Source: Lamellibrachia satsuma
Taxonomy: Eukaryota; Annelida; Polychaeta; Sabellida; Siboglinidae
Assembly (NCBI GenBank): GCA_033239005.1
Contig: BSQZ01000035.1
Span: forward strand, 808,501 to 872,500
Direction of reading: 5' to 3'
Length of the DNA: 64,000 bases
The notes under the pieces: model-generated
Database searches by the model: none
What the model saw: the letters and a program-made list of their open reading frames with translations, nothing else
What the model was told of the DNA's origin: nothing
Translations under genes and position numbers: made by a program
Shown here: one piece after another, positions 1-12,789 of the stretch
Layout: each line of letters begins with the position of its first letter
Position numbering within the stretch: position 1 is the first letter of the stretch

Positions 1-2103
1 TAACATTCATCTTATTCCTCAGCCTCCTGCAGCTGCAAACATAGGCACATCAAATTCCACATTTTATTGAGGCGTTTCATTAGAATCTAAACAGCAGATT
101 GGTAACTAATATGTAAAACTTATAAAAAAATAAACATGCATATGTCGGAGGTTTAAAATCAGGTAGATTTACAAATAAGCTGTTCCTTCCTTCGTCTACT
201 AACAATAATAAGACTTACTAACAATAATTATTATCAAGTAATCAGGCAGCAACTATTGTCATATATCCCAGATGGTTTACTTGTTGTGAAAAGGGTTACC
301 CTTCCCATGACCTAGTTAAATCACCCTGAACAATGCCCACAGTTCTTATCACATATAAACATATCACATTATATTGATATAAACTTTTAAAAACAAATCA
401 GAATCCAACAGGATGGGCCAGGTGGATAAGATTGGCATTTGCACTCATATATCATTGTCTTTCTTTGTATGTTTTCTGTTAATCTGCCTCATGAACAACA
501 ACACAACCCAGCGATATCTCTGGGGTTCACTGTAGGGCAGCCAAAGAAAATACCCTGTCTGTTTGGTATTTTCACTGTAAGCAAAACCTGCATGTTTTAT
601 TACCCCAGAGACAAGGCACATCTGCCACAGGGCAGGAGTCAGAGGGAGTCTGCGATACCCTCTAGCCCACAGCCATGGTGTAAATATCCAGGTCTATCCC
701 TTGTCTTGCATCATTAGACAGGTTCCAAGTGTAGGTGGATCTATCATCATTCATGGCCCACCCCAGGACAAAAGCAAAGATATTTGCATTCCAGTAGACA
801 ACTTTACAATTGTCCTTTTTTGTGGTCATGTGACTTGAACTTTACATGAAGGGCACTAATGGAGCCATTGATCTTGTTCACATAACACAAAGCATGGTTC
901 AGAATACTGTGTATGTTTGTATATGCTGCATTATTTACTAAACCTTTGCAAGTTTAAATCAAAACATCTGTCTAGAAGGATATATAACATGTTGCTGATG
1001 TAGGCAGTTCATCCTTGATGACTGCTCAAAACAAAACTTACTACTTATCATCAGTATCAGTACACTATTTAACAAACCCCAAAACAACATACTTTATTTA
1101 TTTACTCAGTGTCCGGGCTCAGTCCAGACCATTGTCCAGCAAATGGTTAACCAGAACCAACAGTTCAGCTAAACAGAAGCAACAGTGGCAGCTACAGGGG
1201 GTCCATGAAACCAAGGGTAGTCCTAGAAACCATGGGCAACTGAAAGTACCCCATTCCCAGCCCGCATGTCAAGGGAAGTTGAAGCTTGGAAGTTGAAACA
1301 GGCAGAAAGTTCCTGCTTGTGGAATTTGTAGCAGTAATGAGAAGCACATTTCTCTGCAGGCAGCGCTTACACATCTATCAGTGTGTGTACACTGCCCTTA
1401 CTTTGAGCCTTGATTCTCCCAGTCAGTAGCCAAGCTCAAGGTCCATCATTGTGTGCCTACTTAAAGGCTTTTATTTGGGATGTAGCACTTAAATATTTAG
1501 TATCCAATATGAAATCTATTACAAGAGAAATGGTTAAACAGTGCTAGATAGAGGACAGTCACCATTTCTGTAGAAAATAAACATTGCATAATGCCCAGGA
1601 AGGAGGGTATTATAACAATTGCGCAATCGGCTTAGACACATGCCATGGTTTGGACTGTGAACCAGATTAACTAGAAACTGGTATAAGACAGGCAAGCAGG
1701 GCAAAGATAGGAACAGCAGGGGCAAAGCCACAGAGACTTGGATTTCACCCCATTTACCAGCCAGATAACACTAAACTTGGACCTGGCTGTCACTCACTGT
1801 CACTCAGCTGATTGGATGCAACAGCTATCTATCTCTCACAAATACAATGTGATGCACAGAAGGAGCACACAGTGGTTACCCCCACAAAAAACATGTTAAC
1901 TTCATCAACATGTTGAAATAATGCATGCTGGTGTCTGGAAAGCAGTACATATTTATAAACACCCACCAGTGACCTAATTATCAGACCTTTTAGCAAATGC
2001 ACTGTTAAAGAACAAACAGAGTTAAATTAAAGGACTGTAAGGGGTAAATTGACCCAAGAACAAAAAATGTGACAAAAAGGCTTGCTATATTTGACAAGTG
2101 CAG

Positions 2104-2785
2104 CTATGTAGAGATAAGCATCTTGGAAACAAAATGATCAATAATCTGACCCAAACAAACAAATCTGTACAGATGATAAGCATCTTGGAAACAAAATGAC
2201 CAATAATCTGACCCAAACAAACAAATCTGCAGAGATAATAAGCGTCTTGGAAACAAAATGATCAATAATCTGACCCAAACAAACAAATCTGTAGAGACGA
2301 TAAGTGTCTTGGAAACAAAATGACCAATAATCTGACCCAAACAAACAAATCTATAGAGATGATAAGCATCTTGGAGACAAAATGATCAATAATCTGACCC
2401 AAACAAACAAATCTGTAGAGATGATAAGCGTCTTGGAGACAAAATGATCAATAATCTGACCCAAACAAACAAATCTGTAGAGATGATAAGCGTCTTGGAA
2501 ACAAAATGATCAATAATCTGACCCAAACAAACAAATCTATAGAGATGATAAGCGTCTTGGAAACAAAATGACCAATAATCTGACCCAAACAAACAAATCT
2601 ATAGAGATAATAAGCGTCTTGGAAACAAAATGACCAATAATCTGACCCAAACAAACAAATCTGTAGAGATGAGAAGCGTCTTGGAGACAAAATGATCAAT
2701 AATCTGACCCAAACAAACAAATCTGTAGAGATGATAAGCGTCTTGGAGACAAAATGATCAATAATCTGACCCAAACAAACACATT
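2104..2785. repeat. 62-bp minisatellite, 11 copies
   Basis: Eleven head-to-tail units have an exact 62-bp period; the segment CTGACCCAAACAAAC recurs at 2146, 2208, 2270 and on to 2766. Units differ by a few substitutions, such as GATCA/GACCA, GGAAAC/GGAGAC and AGCATC/AGCGTC. The minus strand has no stop in several phases, which gives repetitive 68-108 codon frames; these are artefacts of the unit. Confidence 0.97.
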
Positions 2786-5298
2786 TATTTCAATTACATT
2801 ACTATTAATTTTAGTTTTAGTCTCACAGCAAACATACATTCTTCAATGAGGACAGACTTCTTTTGTATTTTCAGAACAGTTGTTTGAGTATCAAAAGGAT
2901 GTCTGGAAATACCATGAGCCATTTCTAGCACAACCACATTGAAGCATCTTCCTGCTCTCTTCTAGAAATAGTTCCCATTCTGACAAAAAGCAAGGCAAAC
3001 ACGACAGCAGTAACCTTCACTCTGTCTAAATTCATCATGAAGTTAATCTAAAACCATTTCTGCTCACAGGAGCGGCACAGAAACTGTATCCTGCTTTCCC
3101 AGAGATGAGAGTGGTCCATACTGACTTCATCATTTATGCAACTCCAAGTCTCTAATGTTCACTGGAGTGGTGTACTGCTTCCACATTTGACAGCAGGTTT
3201 CAATGCAGGTCAGGCTGTGGCAGCCAAGTTAGCAGTGTCAGTGTTTCTGTGTGGGTGATTCTAGAAGGCTGGGCATGCCACAAATCTTACAAAACAGCTA
3301 AAAGGTTGATGACAGAGCACAAGAACTGAAACCAGAGATCAAGATGATGCATCTGACCTTGTGTACAGCTGCACCAGGAAGGGCTCAGGAAGTTAGCAAT
3401 ACTGCATGTGTCTGCCTAATATATCACAACCAGTTGGCAAGGGGATGTCAGTGAACTGATATTCCGGTTTTTTGTGGAATGTCTATTTTGACATAGTTTA
3501 ACTTCTCAAGAAAGTATGGTCCTCTCTTCGGATGAAGGCTAAAAAATTCAGCCTAAATATACGAAGAGAACTGAACCAGTTTCTTTAGAGGTCAAACTGT
3601 GTCAAAAATATGATGACTATTCTCAACACTGTACAAGTAGTACGAATACATTACTTATTCAGTGCAGCAATAATATCTGGCTACTGACTACTGCAGAGTA
3701 CCGTATTCGCAGGACATTATTATTCTGGGCACTGTACTGCCATGACCTGTGTTTCCCTTTCGTCTTTTTGTTCAGTCCATTATTTGTGTTGTTCTATGAA
3801 ATGTGTCATGAAGAACCTTTCATGAGTGCCTTGTATATCACCTGTTCCTGTTCCTCACAGGTAAACCAAACATGACACCTAATCAGTGTTCTGATGAAGA
3901 ATTGCTTGACGGATTACCTCCAGCAGGGGGCCCATCAATCATGTAAACTAGAATGGTTATCTGCTCAAAACCTGTACCATCTTGGTAGATGCAGCACACA
4001 CTGATATCTAATTATCACCAACTGCATATGGTAAAACAGATCAACAGGTGTAAGAGTTCAAAAGAAAACTCAAAATGTTTTTTAAGATCAAACCATACAT
4101 GTCTCTTTATTGAACATACAATTACAACTAAACTATAAAATACAAGTTGCAGATAATTGACTCAATGTTCGAATAATGTATTGACAACACTTAAAAACGT
4201 TGCCAATTCCAATACTAACTCAAATACGAGAACTTAACTATATAAGATCATACCTTTACCTTTTTATTTGAACTTTACATAATTAATTACTGATAAAAAA
4301 TCTAATCTACTATTAGACTCACAATATACCAGTTGACCCCTTCTGAACCCATCTAGTAGGGTGGTGCCTATCTAATTATGTGCCTGTAGCCCACTAGCCT
4401 AGGGTCAGTCTGGTAGACAGGGGAAATAAACATATTATAATACAAACTGCCCAGGGGTAGCTGTCCACCCCACTAAACATGGTCAAGGGTGGTGCATGTG
4501 GTGGTTGTCATCTTGTGACTGGGACAGCTCCCTGTTAGTGCTGACAGCCATACTTTGTCAACATGTGAGTGAGCCCAAGTGACAAACAAAGTCTGTGACA
4601 TGTGGATTTGGCCACTTGACCCTACATATCACATGACAGGGTGGAAACAACCAAGAAGACTGGGTAAAATTTCACTACACATGGTACCAGAGCTGTAGCA
4701 GATCTTACAACCCTAACCACACCCTTGTACGTCAATGAGGTAATAACGTATTTCCTACCATTACAATTTATTGCATATCATGGGCTTCCTATCTCTCTCT
4801 AAAAGGGGATGAAGATTCAACCTCACAATTTGTTTGTCAGAGCTGCCTTGTGTATGTGTAGACAACACTAATCATTACAACTTTGAATCTGTCTACAGCT
4901 TTGTGTGCTTGAGTATCTTGGCTTTCATTCTGTATCCATTGCATTGGCTTTCAGACAGGTCTCAGATGCTGAGACCCACAATGACAATCCAAAAATCACA
5001 CTGCTGTGCTCACAGACATCTGGAACAACTAATATGCATTTCAACAACTATTTATCTGCATTCATCAGGAGTATTCCTAATTTGTTCTAACAAATAAACA
5101 CAACCATGTGCCATGTTTTCTTTGGTACACAGGGGGTGCTTAAAGCAGCATGGGGTTAATTCTAGCCACCCTCCATGTTTTACCCCCTGTGGCTTAATGG
5201 CAAAAGGGAGGGATCCCCACAAGAGGCATGATTATCCTGCTTGCTTCAGCAACCAGCAGCTGAGATACATTCCTTGGGGGATAGTAAGGGGCATTTTG

Positions 5299-5352
5299 GC
5301 AGGGGGTAGGCATCAAACACCCTGTACTGCATAACTTAAAAGGGTTGCTGCC
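5299..5352 (+). repeat. Inverted repeat, left arm (pairs with 6448-6500)
   Basis: About 54 bp here, running from GCAGGGGGTAGGCATC to GGGTTGCTGCC, reappears as the reverse complement at 6448-6500 with only two or three differences. The arms flank about 1.1 kb of unremarkable AT-rich sequence. They could be the ends of one non-autonomous DNA element, or two solo copies of a short repeat in opposite orientation. Confidence 0.9.
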
Positions 5353-6316
5353 TGGGAGGTGTTATGCAACACCACCATCAACACAGCCACCATCATCATC
5401 AATCCTCTATTACTTATGTAAATTGTCAATAATAGCACATTTCATAAATACTGGACCATTAGGAGTTGCAGTTTTGATGGGGTGCACTTTTATGCACTTA
5501 ACTCATACAAGCCACATACTTTATGCACTACTGTTCCCTTATTGAAATAGCTGTTGATTGCAATTACTACACCTATCATAATCCATGGAAAAACATTGCA
5601 GCACATTACATATTGTAATCAACTGGCTTGGGTCCCACCCACCCTGTTTTGTCAAGGTACCTGGAACACAATTACTTCATTGGGTTTGTTGATCTACTTA
5701 GCTTTGACTTATCTGGCTAAGCTGAGCACCATCCTTTGGCCACCAAATAGGTCCAGGCAGATACTGATAAGTACATTCTCAGTGTGGCATGAGACTTGTT
5801 GAATGGTTGGCTTGTGGAGTAGAGTTAGGAGTTAGTTACCAACAATCAGTAATTAGTGGAAAATTAATGGTCAGCTACCAAAAGTCATGGATCAACAAAT
5901 GTTGATGAATTTTGTAGACATTTTAACAAATATACATGTAATGAAACACACTTAAAAGTTGAAATTTGTCGTGCATGATAAGATGAAACAGGCAGGGATC
6001 ATGCAGTACTGTGCTTTGACAAAGACAGGTACACATGGCATGAAAGTTTGGACACAGTTGTCGAACATAATTATTTGCACCATGAATGTTGCAGAGTTTC
6101 CTATTTATATTCACCAGACAGTTCATTTTGTTCAGGTGTTCTGTGGTTTTCCCAGAAATACACCACATAAATAATTGGTTCAGACAGACATGAAGCTAAC
6201 CACACCACACATTTTCTGCCAGTCTGATCAGATGTGATGTATCAGTGCACCTACAGAATAGCATTGGCAGAGACAAAAAATTAATATCGTACTTATTAAA
6301 TTTGGCTGACTTCCTC

Positions 6317-6375
6317 AACTGAATTTTTTGCATCTCATTTCAAAATCATTTCGCAAAAAAACTAGTACCCAGATT
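6317..6375 (-). repeat. Fragment of dispersed repeat A (3' end, reversed)
   Basis: The segment TGCATCTCATTTCAAAATCATTTCGCAAAAAAAC resembles, in reverse, the 3' part of the roughly 470-bp repeat found at 24361-24846 and 63204-63670. It is preceded by CTTCCTCAACTG, which looks like that repeat's own 5' end. This suggests that the element has related sequences at its two ends, or that this is a short internally deleted copy. Confidence 0.5.
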
Positions 6376-6447
6376 CTGTCCAAATTCTGCAAAGAAAAGA
6401 CTAATGTGGTTGGGCTGTACATACTATGACAAGGCTGTTCATACTTT

Positions 6448-6500
6448 GGCAGCAACCCTTTCAAGTTATGCAGTACAGGGTGTTTGATGCCTACCCCTGC
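6448..6500 (-). repeat. Inverted repeat, right arm (pairs with 5299-5352)
   Basis: This is the reverse-complement partner of 5299-5352, starting GGCAGCAACCCTTTCAAG and ending GATGCCTACCCCTGC. The match stops abruptly at both ends, and the flanking bases outside the arms are unrelated. Confidence 0.9.
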
Positions 6501-9500
6501 AAGTTATGGTTAGTTACCTGATCAATATCACTTAAACTATTCACACACTACATATCTGAACTCCAATGAACCTGATTCATGATGGGCTAAATGAATTGAG
6601 CAGGGAGTTTTAAGTTATAACATTTTTAAATATATGCATAATGAATCATATGACTCAGTCTCACACACCATCATTCTAGCTCTGCTGCCTTTCATCACAT
6701 GGGTGCAGCAGTAAATGCAATCTGCCATTTACAAGTAGGACTGTCAAATAAATTTGATAGCACAAGTGGAATTTGACAAAACACCAGGCAGTGGAATTGT
6801 GGTATCAGTCCATATCTATAAATTACATTCTTAAGACAAAGTGCAGTGCAGATGTGGGCTTTGGAAATGGTTGTGGTCAGGTGAAATGTCAGCATAGACA
6901 AAATGCATAAGCAGCTATAAAATGCTGACCAGAAACGTGACGAATACAAAAAAAGACAAGGGAAGATAAGCCAGGCATAAATAGGAGAAGTGGGATTATG
7001 GAGTATTATTTAGGAGGTAAGAAACCAAAATCCGTACCCAAATAAATGATAACCAGCTGGGGACTGATGGGAAAGGAAACAGAGTCTTGAGCTTGGACAG
7101 CAGCAAGGAGCCAGACGCAGTAACAGAAGCTGGGCTGGGTCTCATGTCACAGTGTTCATCTTTCCAATGTGCCCAAGGCTATGGAAACTGATCGTAATGC
7201 AAAACACTGCAGTGTATGATTTGTAGCCATGAATTTATTGTATGCAGACACATGCCAGACTCTTGCATATCAACTGCTATCTCTGGTCAAATAACACAGT
7301 GTGAGCTAACTCTACTAAATAAACACAACAGGAATGAATGTTTATATGGAGGAAGGGCCTGCCATGTCACAATCTCCAGAGTTCTGTTTATGAATGCTTG
7401 GCTGATTAATGCAAGCAGTTGCTACAACTTGCTTGTCTAATTGCCCATGAGACTGTCAACATGTAGTCCAGATGGGATCGTTTCTGAGTTACTTGGAAAC
7501 TAAACACCAGAAATGACTTGTACTGGAGCCATGCAACATTATTCATACTTGAAATTGTTTTATCACTGAAATGTCTGTCAGATAGAGGTTGCCCTTTTCA
7601 CTTACTACAGCGTACCAACAAACTATCAAGCAAACATACAAATTCAGTTTTTACAACAAAATAAATTGATTATATAAAAGCAATGCTATTATCACTTATC
7701 CTCTTGAAACTGATCATTCTCATATCAGCTTCTACTTGTGTTGTTTTTGCAGTGCAATAAATAAACAACACATTGTGCCTGGTAGAAACCTCATTCTACA
7801 ACCTCAACCACCCTCCTTTTATTACCCTGTCTGCGCTGGGGGCATGATAGACTGCCCCTGTGAACTGAAAGCCACCACCACCAGTCACCTAATACTGCCC
7901 CAGAGCAGTTTATAAAACAGCCACACAGAAAGCAGACAAGACACTGACCAAGATGGCTTGTTTGACCTGCTTATTCAAGTGCAGCTGTCTCCTGGTGAGA
8001 TCTATTACTCCAGAGGAATGACCCCAGTTGCCATAAGCTGCCTGGGTCTTTCTGGCCACTCAGCTGCATTTGTGTGAGAGGTGTGCTGCCCAAAGTGTAG
8101 CCAAACAGGAAACATACCAAACAGAAGCCCATTAGCACTGGCAGGATTGCATAGGTGTGATTATCCTGTCTATTGTGTTGGCACTGAAGTGATTTGGTAA
8201 TGTTTTCATTGAGCAAATGTGCTGCAAGTTGAGCTGGCTGCCAGTGGCAGGGAGGCCCAGTTTCCCTTTCAGCTTCTAATGCTTCATGCAAACAAGGCTT
8301 CAAACAAACCCATCAAAGTACAACAGGTTTCACACAAATTATGTAATCTAGACACCTGATTCAAAACAAACACTTAAAACAATGGCTTGCACTCAATTTG
8401 ATGGCATGGAATTTTCAGGTGTATTTAATCTTATGCTGTTCATCAATCAAGTTTTAATTGCCTACAATAACACTACTCAATAAACTACTACAGTGTATTA
8501 TTCGTGAAGGTGAACTTTGTACCCACTTCAAAATAAATTCCAAAATAACAGATAATTTGATTTTAATCTAAGCAAATTTCATGTACAGAAGATATACATT
8601 ATGTAAATGAAACCCATAAATACAGTGTAAATGCAATTAAAAATGTATTTGTGGAATTACAACAGTCCTAACCTTAATAAAATCATATAGTAGATAACAT
8701 GTGCCAAACTGGTTTTCTTCTAGTTCTATTTTCCGGTTGGCCTCATTTTTATAATTTGTTAGCGGTTTATTGATATCAGTTCATATTGCTTGCACCAGAT
8801 TTGACTTTCCATCAGTCAAATCATGAATGTTAACTGATTTATTGTTAAACAGATTGTCACACCATTTACCCATGGTCAAGTAAATGATAAGAAATTATTA
8901 CACAGATGCCATATGGGTAATAAAACATGCTATGCGGCAGGAATCTCATCATCCGGTAGCAATCATAACAATCAGGATGCGTTTACGACTCCAACACCAT
9001 TATTACACTGCCAGCCACAGGAGGCAAACAAGCTGCAGCAAAATGCCCCAGGAGCATTTTATGTAAATCACACATTTTATAGTATATAAATTCTATATTT
9101 CCCTTGGGAACTTTCATGTGTGCTAGTGTTGATGCCGATTCTACAGACATGTAGTAACAGAGATTTGCTTCTGGGGCTCTCTTTGCCAAGTGCATAGCCA
9201 AGATTAGGAAGATGTTCTTGCCCTGAATTACCATTAGGTGCCACCACCATGTACAGACAATCATTTTCCAAAGGTTTCAGCCATGCAGTGGACAGATAGC
9301 AACATACCACTGCTCTCTACACTTGGTGGATCTTCAGAACTGGAGCTTCTCCCTAATTATCAAGATAGTGCCCAAAAAGAAGTGACTATTGAACATTCCT
9401 GTCAAGGCAACTGACCACAGTATAAATCCAATTTATTATCCAAGCACAGCTAACAAAGATGTGTCCTTGTGGGACATCATGTCTAGAAGAATCCTGTTCT

Positions 9501-12189
9501 TATTCTGGTTGAGAGACTGTTGCATAAATTGAATCTCTGGACAAGCACCTGCAAGAGTGTGTCTGTGTGTGGGTGTCATGCCAATGCACCCTTGGCTGGG
9601 GAGGAAGAGAATAAAGGCAGGCAACCGCACCCAGTGCTGACAGCTGCATGGCAGCTGCGATTGCCAGTGGATAAATGTGCTACTGAATGACAGGAATACT
9701 GAGCCACTGAGTGACAATAACAGGACATGTCTATGAATACATGCCACAGTATTCACGTTACATCTCAGGTTAACTGGAGACAGTCTGCAGCAGCCAAGCG
9801 CTAAACCCATCATTGAAAGACTGCTAGATTATTTTGCAGATATTTATTTCACTGTGCAGTGAGCAATCTTCCACTCAAATGTTGTGTTGAATGTCGATGT
9901 ATCCATCGGCACCACAACCGATGCTACAATGTGATGTCAGCCACTGCCACACACAGACAAACTGCAGGAGATATATATAGCACTTTATTTTTATGTAAGG
10001 TCTGCCAAACCACACAATGCTGAGTCAAGAGAGGTAATCCTATGGATTATGGTTTACCAACAAAACACAATATGTTTAAACAGCCACTCGATGAACATGC
10101 ATTTTATTCGTATGGGGTAAACATGTCCTCACATAATCCCCACAAGGGCCTGTCACACCATTGTCACAATGACACAAACACATACAGCAGCTTGACTTTC
10201 AGCAATAGGACACTAACAGGTCTGCTTTCTTCACCACAGCCATTCACAATAGGAGTATACTTTAGTGCCTGTTCAGCCAACTTCTGGTGCTAACACAATA
10301 GTCTGGTTTGTAGTGTTTACCACAGTATGACTGGATATAAGTCCCTGCTCTGTTCTTATAATCATCATCACATACAGTACATCTGATCTGTTCATGGCAT
10401 GACCATTTGAAGGATTCTCCAACACGCTGTGCTGAGAGGTACAGATATTTTCCAACTCATAATGCACAATAAAATCACCTGGTCATATCCCCTGTAGACA
10501 CTGAGTATGGGTGGTCTAGTGGAGCCTGTAGCAGGAGCTGTATATTTACTGGAATGCACTAAGTTGCCAGTCATGCTGTAACTTTGCACATCGTTACAGA
10601 CCATCATCGCCACTGGCAGTGAAATAAAGCCATAGTTTTACCTCCAAGGTACTATTACATAAAATCAAAGCTTTTACAAGGAAGCTTTTCAAAGAACAAC
10701 TTGACTTGATTAAATTCCACAGCTGTCCGAACAGGTAAACAGTGTGCAGGCCAAAATGCAGCCCTGAGATAGAATTATAAGTGTTAAAAATGGGAAATAA
10801 ATTGCAGTGTCATATTTCACGAGTAGAAGAACCACTTCCTCTCAAAGCAACTAACTCATATTTAATTATAATGGGAAGTAAATATATTGGGAAGTAGCTA
10901 TTATTGAAGGGCACCGCCCATATATAATAACAATTGAATGACCAATAATTTCAAACATGTTCAAGCAACCTGGGTATATTAATAATTTGATTACTTAATT
11001 CAGATATGCACAAAATATGCAACAATATAAAAAGTAAGTCTTACAATATTTTTTTCTTGCTGGAAGCATACATTTATTTATTCCAAATTCAACCATAAGC
11101 TAATTAAAAAACAGGCTATTTAAAGTTTAGGAATTGGTAAAGTTTTTAACACTTAAACCACTCTGAACCATAGTCGACATTACATTCAACACACCTAATA
11201 GAAAAATGGTTAAGGCACAAATCAGATTTCAGGAACACCTTGGTTGCATGTCACCAGCCTGTCAAGGCCACATCTCAACAACTGGGTGATTTGTACCAGA
11301 TGGACATAACCAAGGTTTGGTATGGTTCCCCTATAAACGCCTGCTGGTCTGGAATCACTAAATACATGTGACCAGTCAATCAAAATATAGCATGGGAAGT
11401 TAAAGATGACACATATAAAATGCCATTCTTTTGAATCTGTTTATATACCAATTGTTGGCCTTTGTGATTATGAGTTTATGGTCGGATGTTTATCCATTTC
11501 ATTACAGTTATGTCAAAAGTTTTAACATTTTGTAATCTATAAAAAAATGCATTCTTGCTTATATCAAATCATGACTAGAGCAAGTGATACATTTTTTTAT
11601 ATAATGTTTAACTGTAAGTCATGTCATAATGTTTTGCATTAGTAGAAAGTATACCCAGAGGCAAATTTTTATTCTGTAAAAACAAACTGCATATTCTTGC
11701 TGGGCAAACTGGATCATACACACATGTACCAAAGCCAGGTAACATCTAGCCATGTTACAAACAACAAAACATGGTCAGTCAGCAACCAGAAGGAGCAAGC
11801 TGGTCTGCTGATGCACCTGCTGATAGCACTGTTCTGATGGTGATAGTGTAAGAAGTCTGAATCTAGTGCATGTATTAATTGCACCTCAGGTTACAGACTT
11901 ACAGGTAAAGTTCTGACATGGCACTATGGCTGCAGGCAGTTTCTGATGTACTGTCTTCTGCAGATTACACCATTTAGAAGGCTACCTGCAGTGAGAGGCT
12001 GTGGACCACATGGGCGTCCACAACATGTTGTGTTTATTGGACTCTGCTTCAGGCTGTTTTCATTTATCATAAGGTATGGTTAATTGAAATGTATGATAAC
12101 TATATGAACAAACTGTGTGTGGGAAACCAAACAAGGTATATGCCTACAGAAATGACAGATAAATGCTGTTGTATATTTTTTTACAAAAT

Positions 12190-12789
12190 AGCCTTTCATA
12201 ATGATAATAAATATAATATTAATTAACATGCATACTTCTTGTTTAAAAACAAACAGTCTTTTATAATGATAATAAATATAATAATAATAATAAAAATTAA
12301 CTTCTATGGCGCCTATATCCTCAAGAACCTGAGCTCAGAAGCGCAACCAAACAGAATCATTAAGCATAATCGTGAACACGGACGCGTAAAAGTCAGTATC
12401 AGAACGAGGGACAACTGAACATTTTTGGTGGAAATGCAATTTGGAATAGATGTCTTGATTTTTTTTCAGAAAATAGCAATAGTTTCAGATGTTTTCAAAG
12501 TGATAGGGAGTTCATTCCAGACCCTAGGCGCAGCAACAGAGAAAGCATGTTTACCCAAGTTAAGTTTTGTTTTAGGTACAATAAGTTGTTGTGAAATTGA
12601 TGATTTTAGCTGCCCAGGGATATTTGAAAGATGCAGGAGACTAGCCAAGTAGGGTGGTTGTTTTGTAGATAGAGCACGATAACAAACATGTATAATTATG
12701 TTTTGCTTAAAAACAAGACAGCCTTTAATAATGATAATAAATATAACAATAACAAACATGTACATGTTTTTGTTTAAAAAACAAAACAT
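12190..12789. repeat. Three-copy ~67-bp tandem repeat split by a LINE insertion
   Basis: A unit containing TAATGATAATAAATATAA, followed by a CATG-containing stretch and TGTTTAAAAACAA, occurs at about 12190-12253, again in two halves at 12254-12280 and 12683-12718, and once more at 12719-12789. The middle unit is interrupted by a minus-strand LINE fragment. The repeat therefore predates the insertion, and the empty site can be read from its neighbours. Confidence 0.75.
12281..12690 (-). mobile_element. 5'-truncated LINE fragment: C-terminal ORF2 and 3' tail
   Basis: Reading on the minus strand from about 12688, the frame gives CYRALSTKQPPYLASLLH, then LIVPKTKLNLGKHAFSVAA and PRVWNELP. This is the well-known C-terminal signature of non-LTR retrotransposon polyproteins (a basic segment, AFSVAAPR and WNELP). 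A frame change in an A-run near 12461 interrupts it; the next frame continues with SRHLFQIAFPP and then stops. A 3' UTR with a short hairpin and a (TTA)n tail follows, ending at about 12281. Only the last hundred or so codons survive, the usual product of truncated target-primed reverse transcription. Endonuclease and polymerase domains are absent. The clade cannot be fixed from this piece. Confidence 0.85.

Noticed and set aside
2104..2774. Minus-strand repetitive frames (FVCLGQIIDHFVSK)
   Set aside because: Phase-shifted translations of the 62-bp minisatellite.
7971..8303. 110-codon minus-strand frame with a hydrophobic segment
   Set aside because: No recognised family, no exon signals at its edges, lies in the Eph intron.
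9436..9813. 125-codon minus-strand frame
   Set aside because: No family resemblance and no splice or promoter context; also does not resemble the missing Eph ligand-binding domain.
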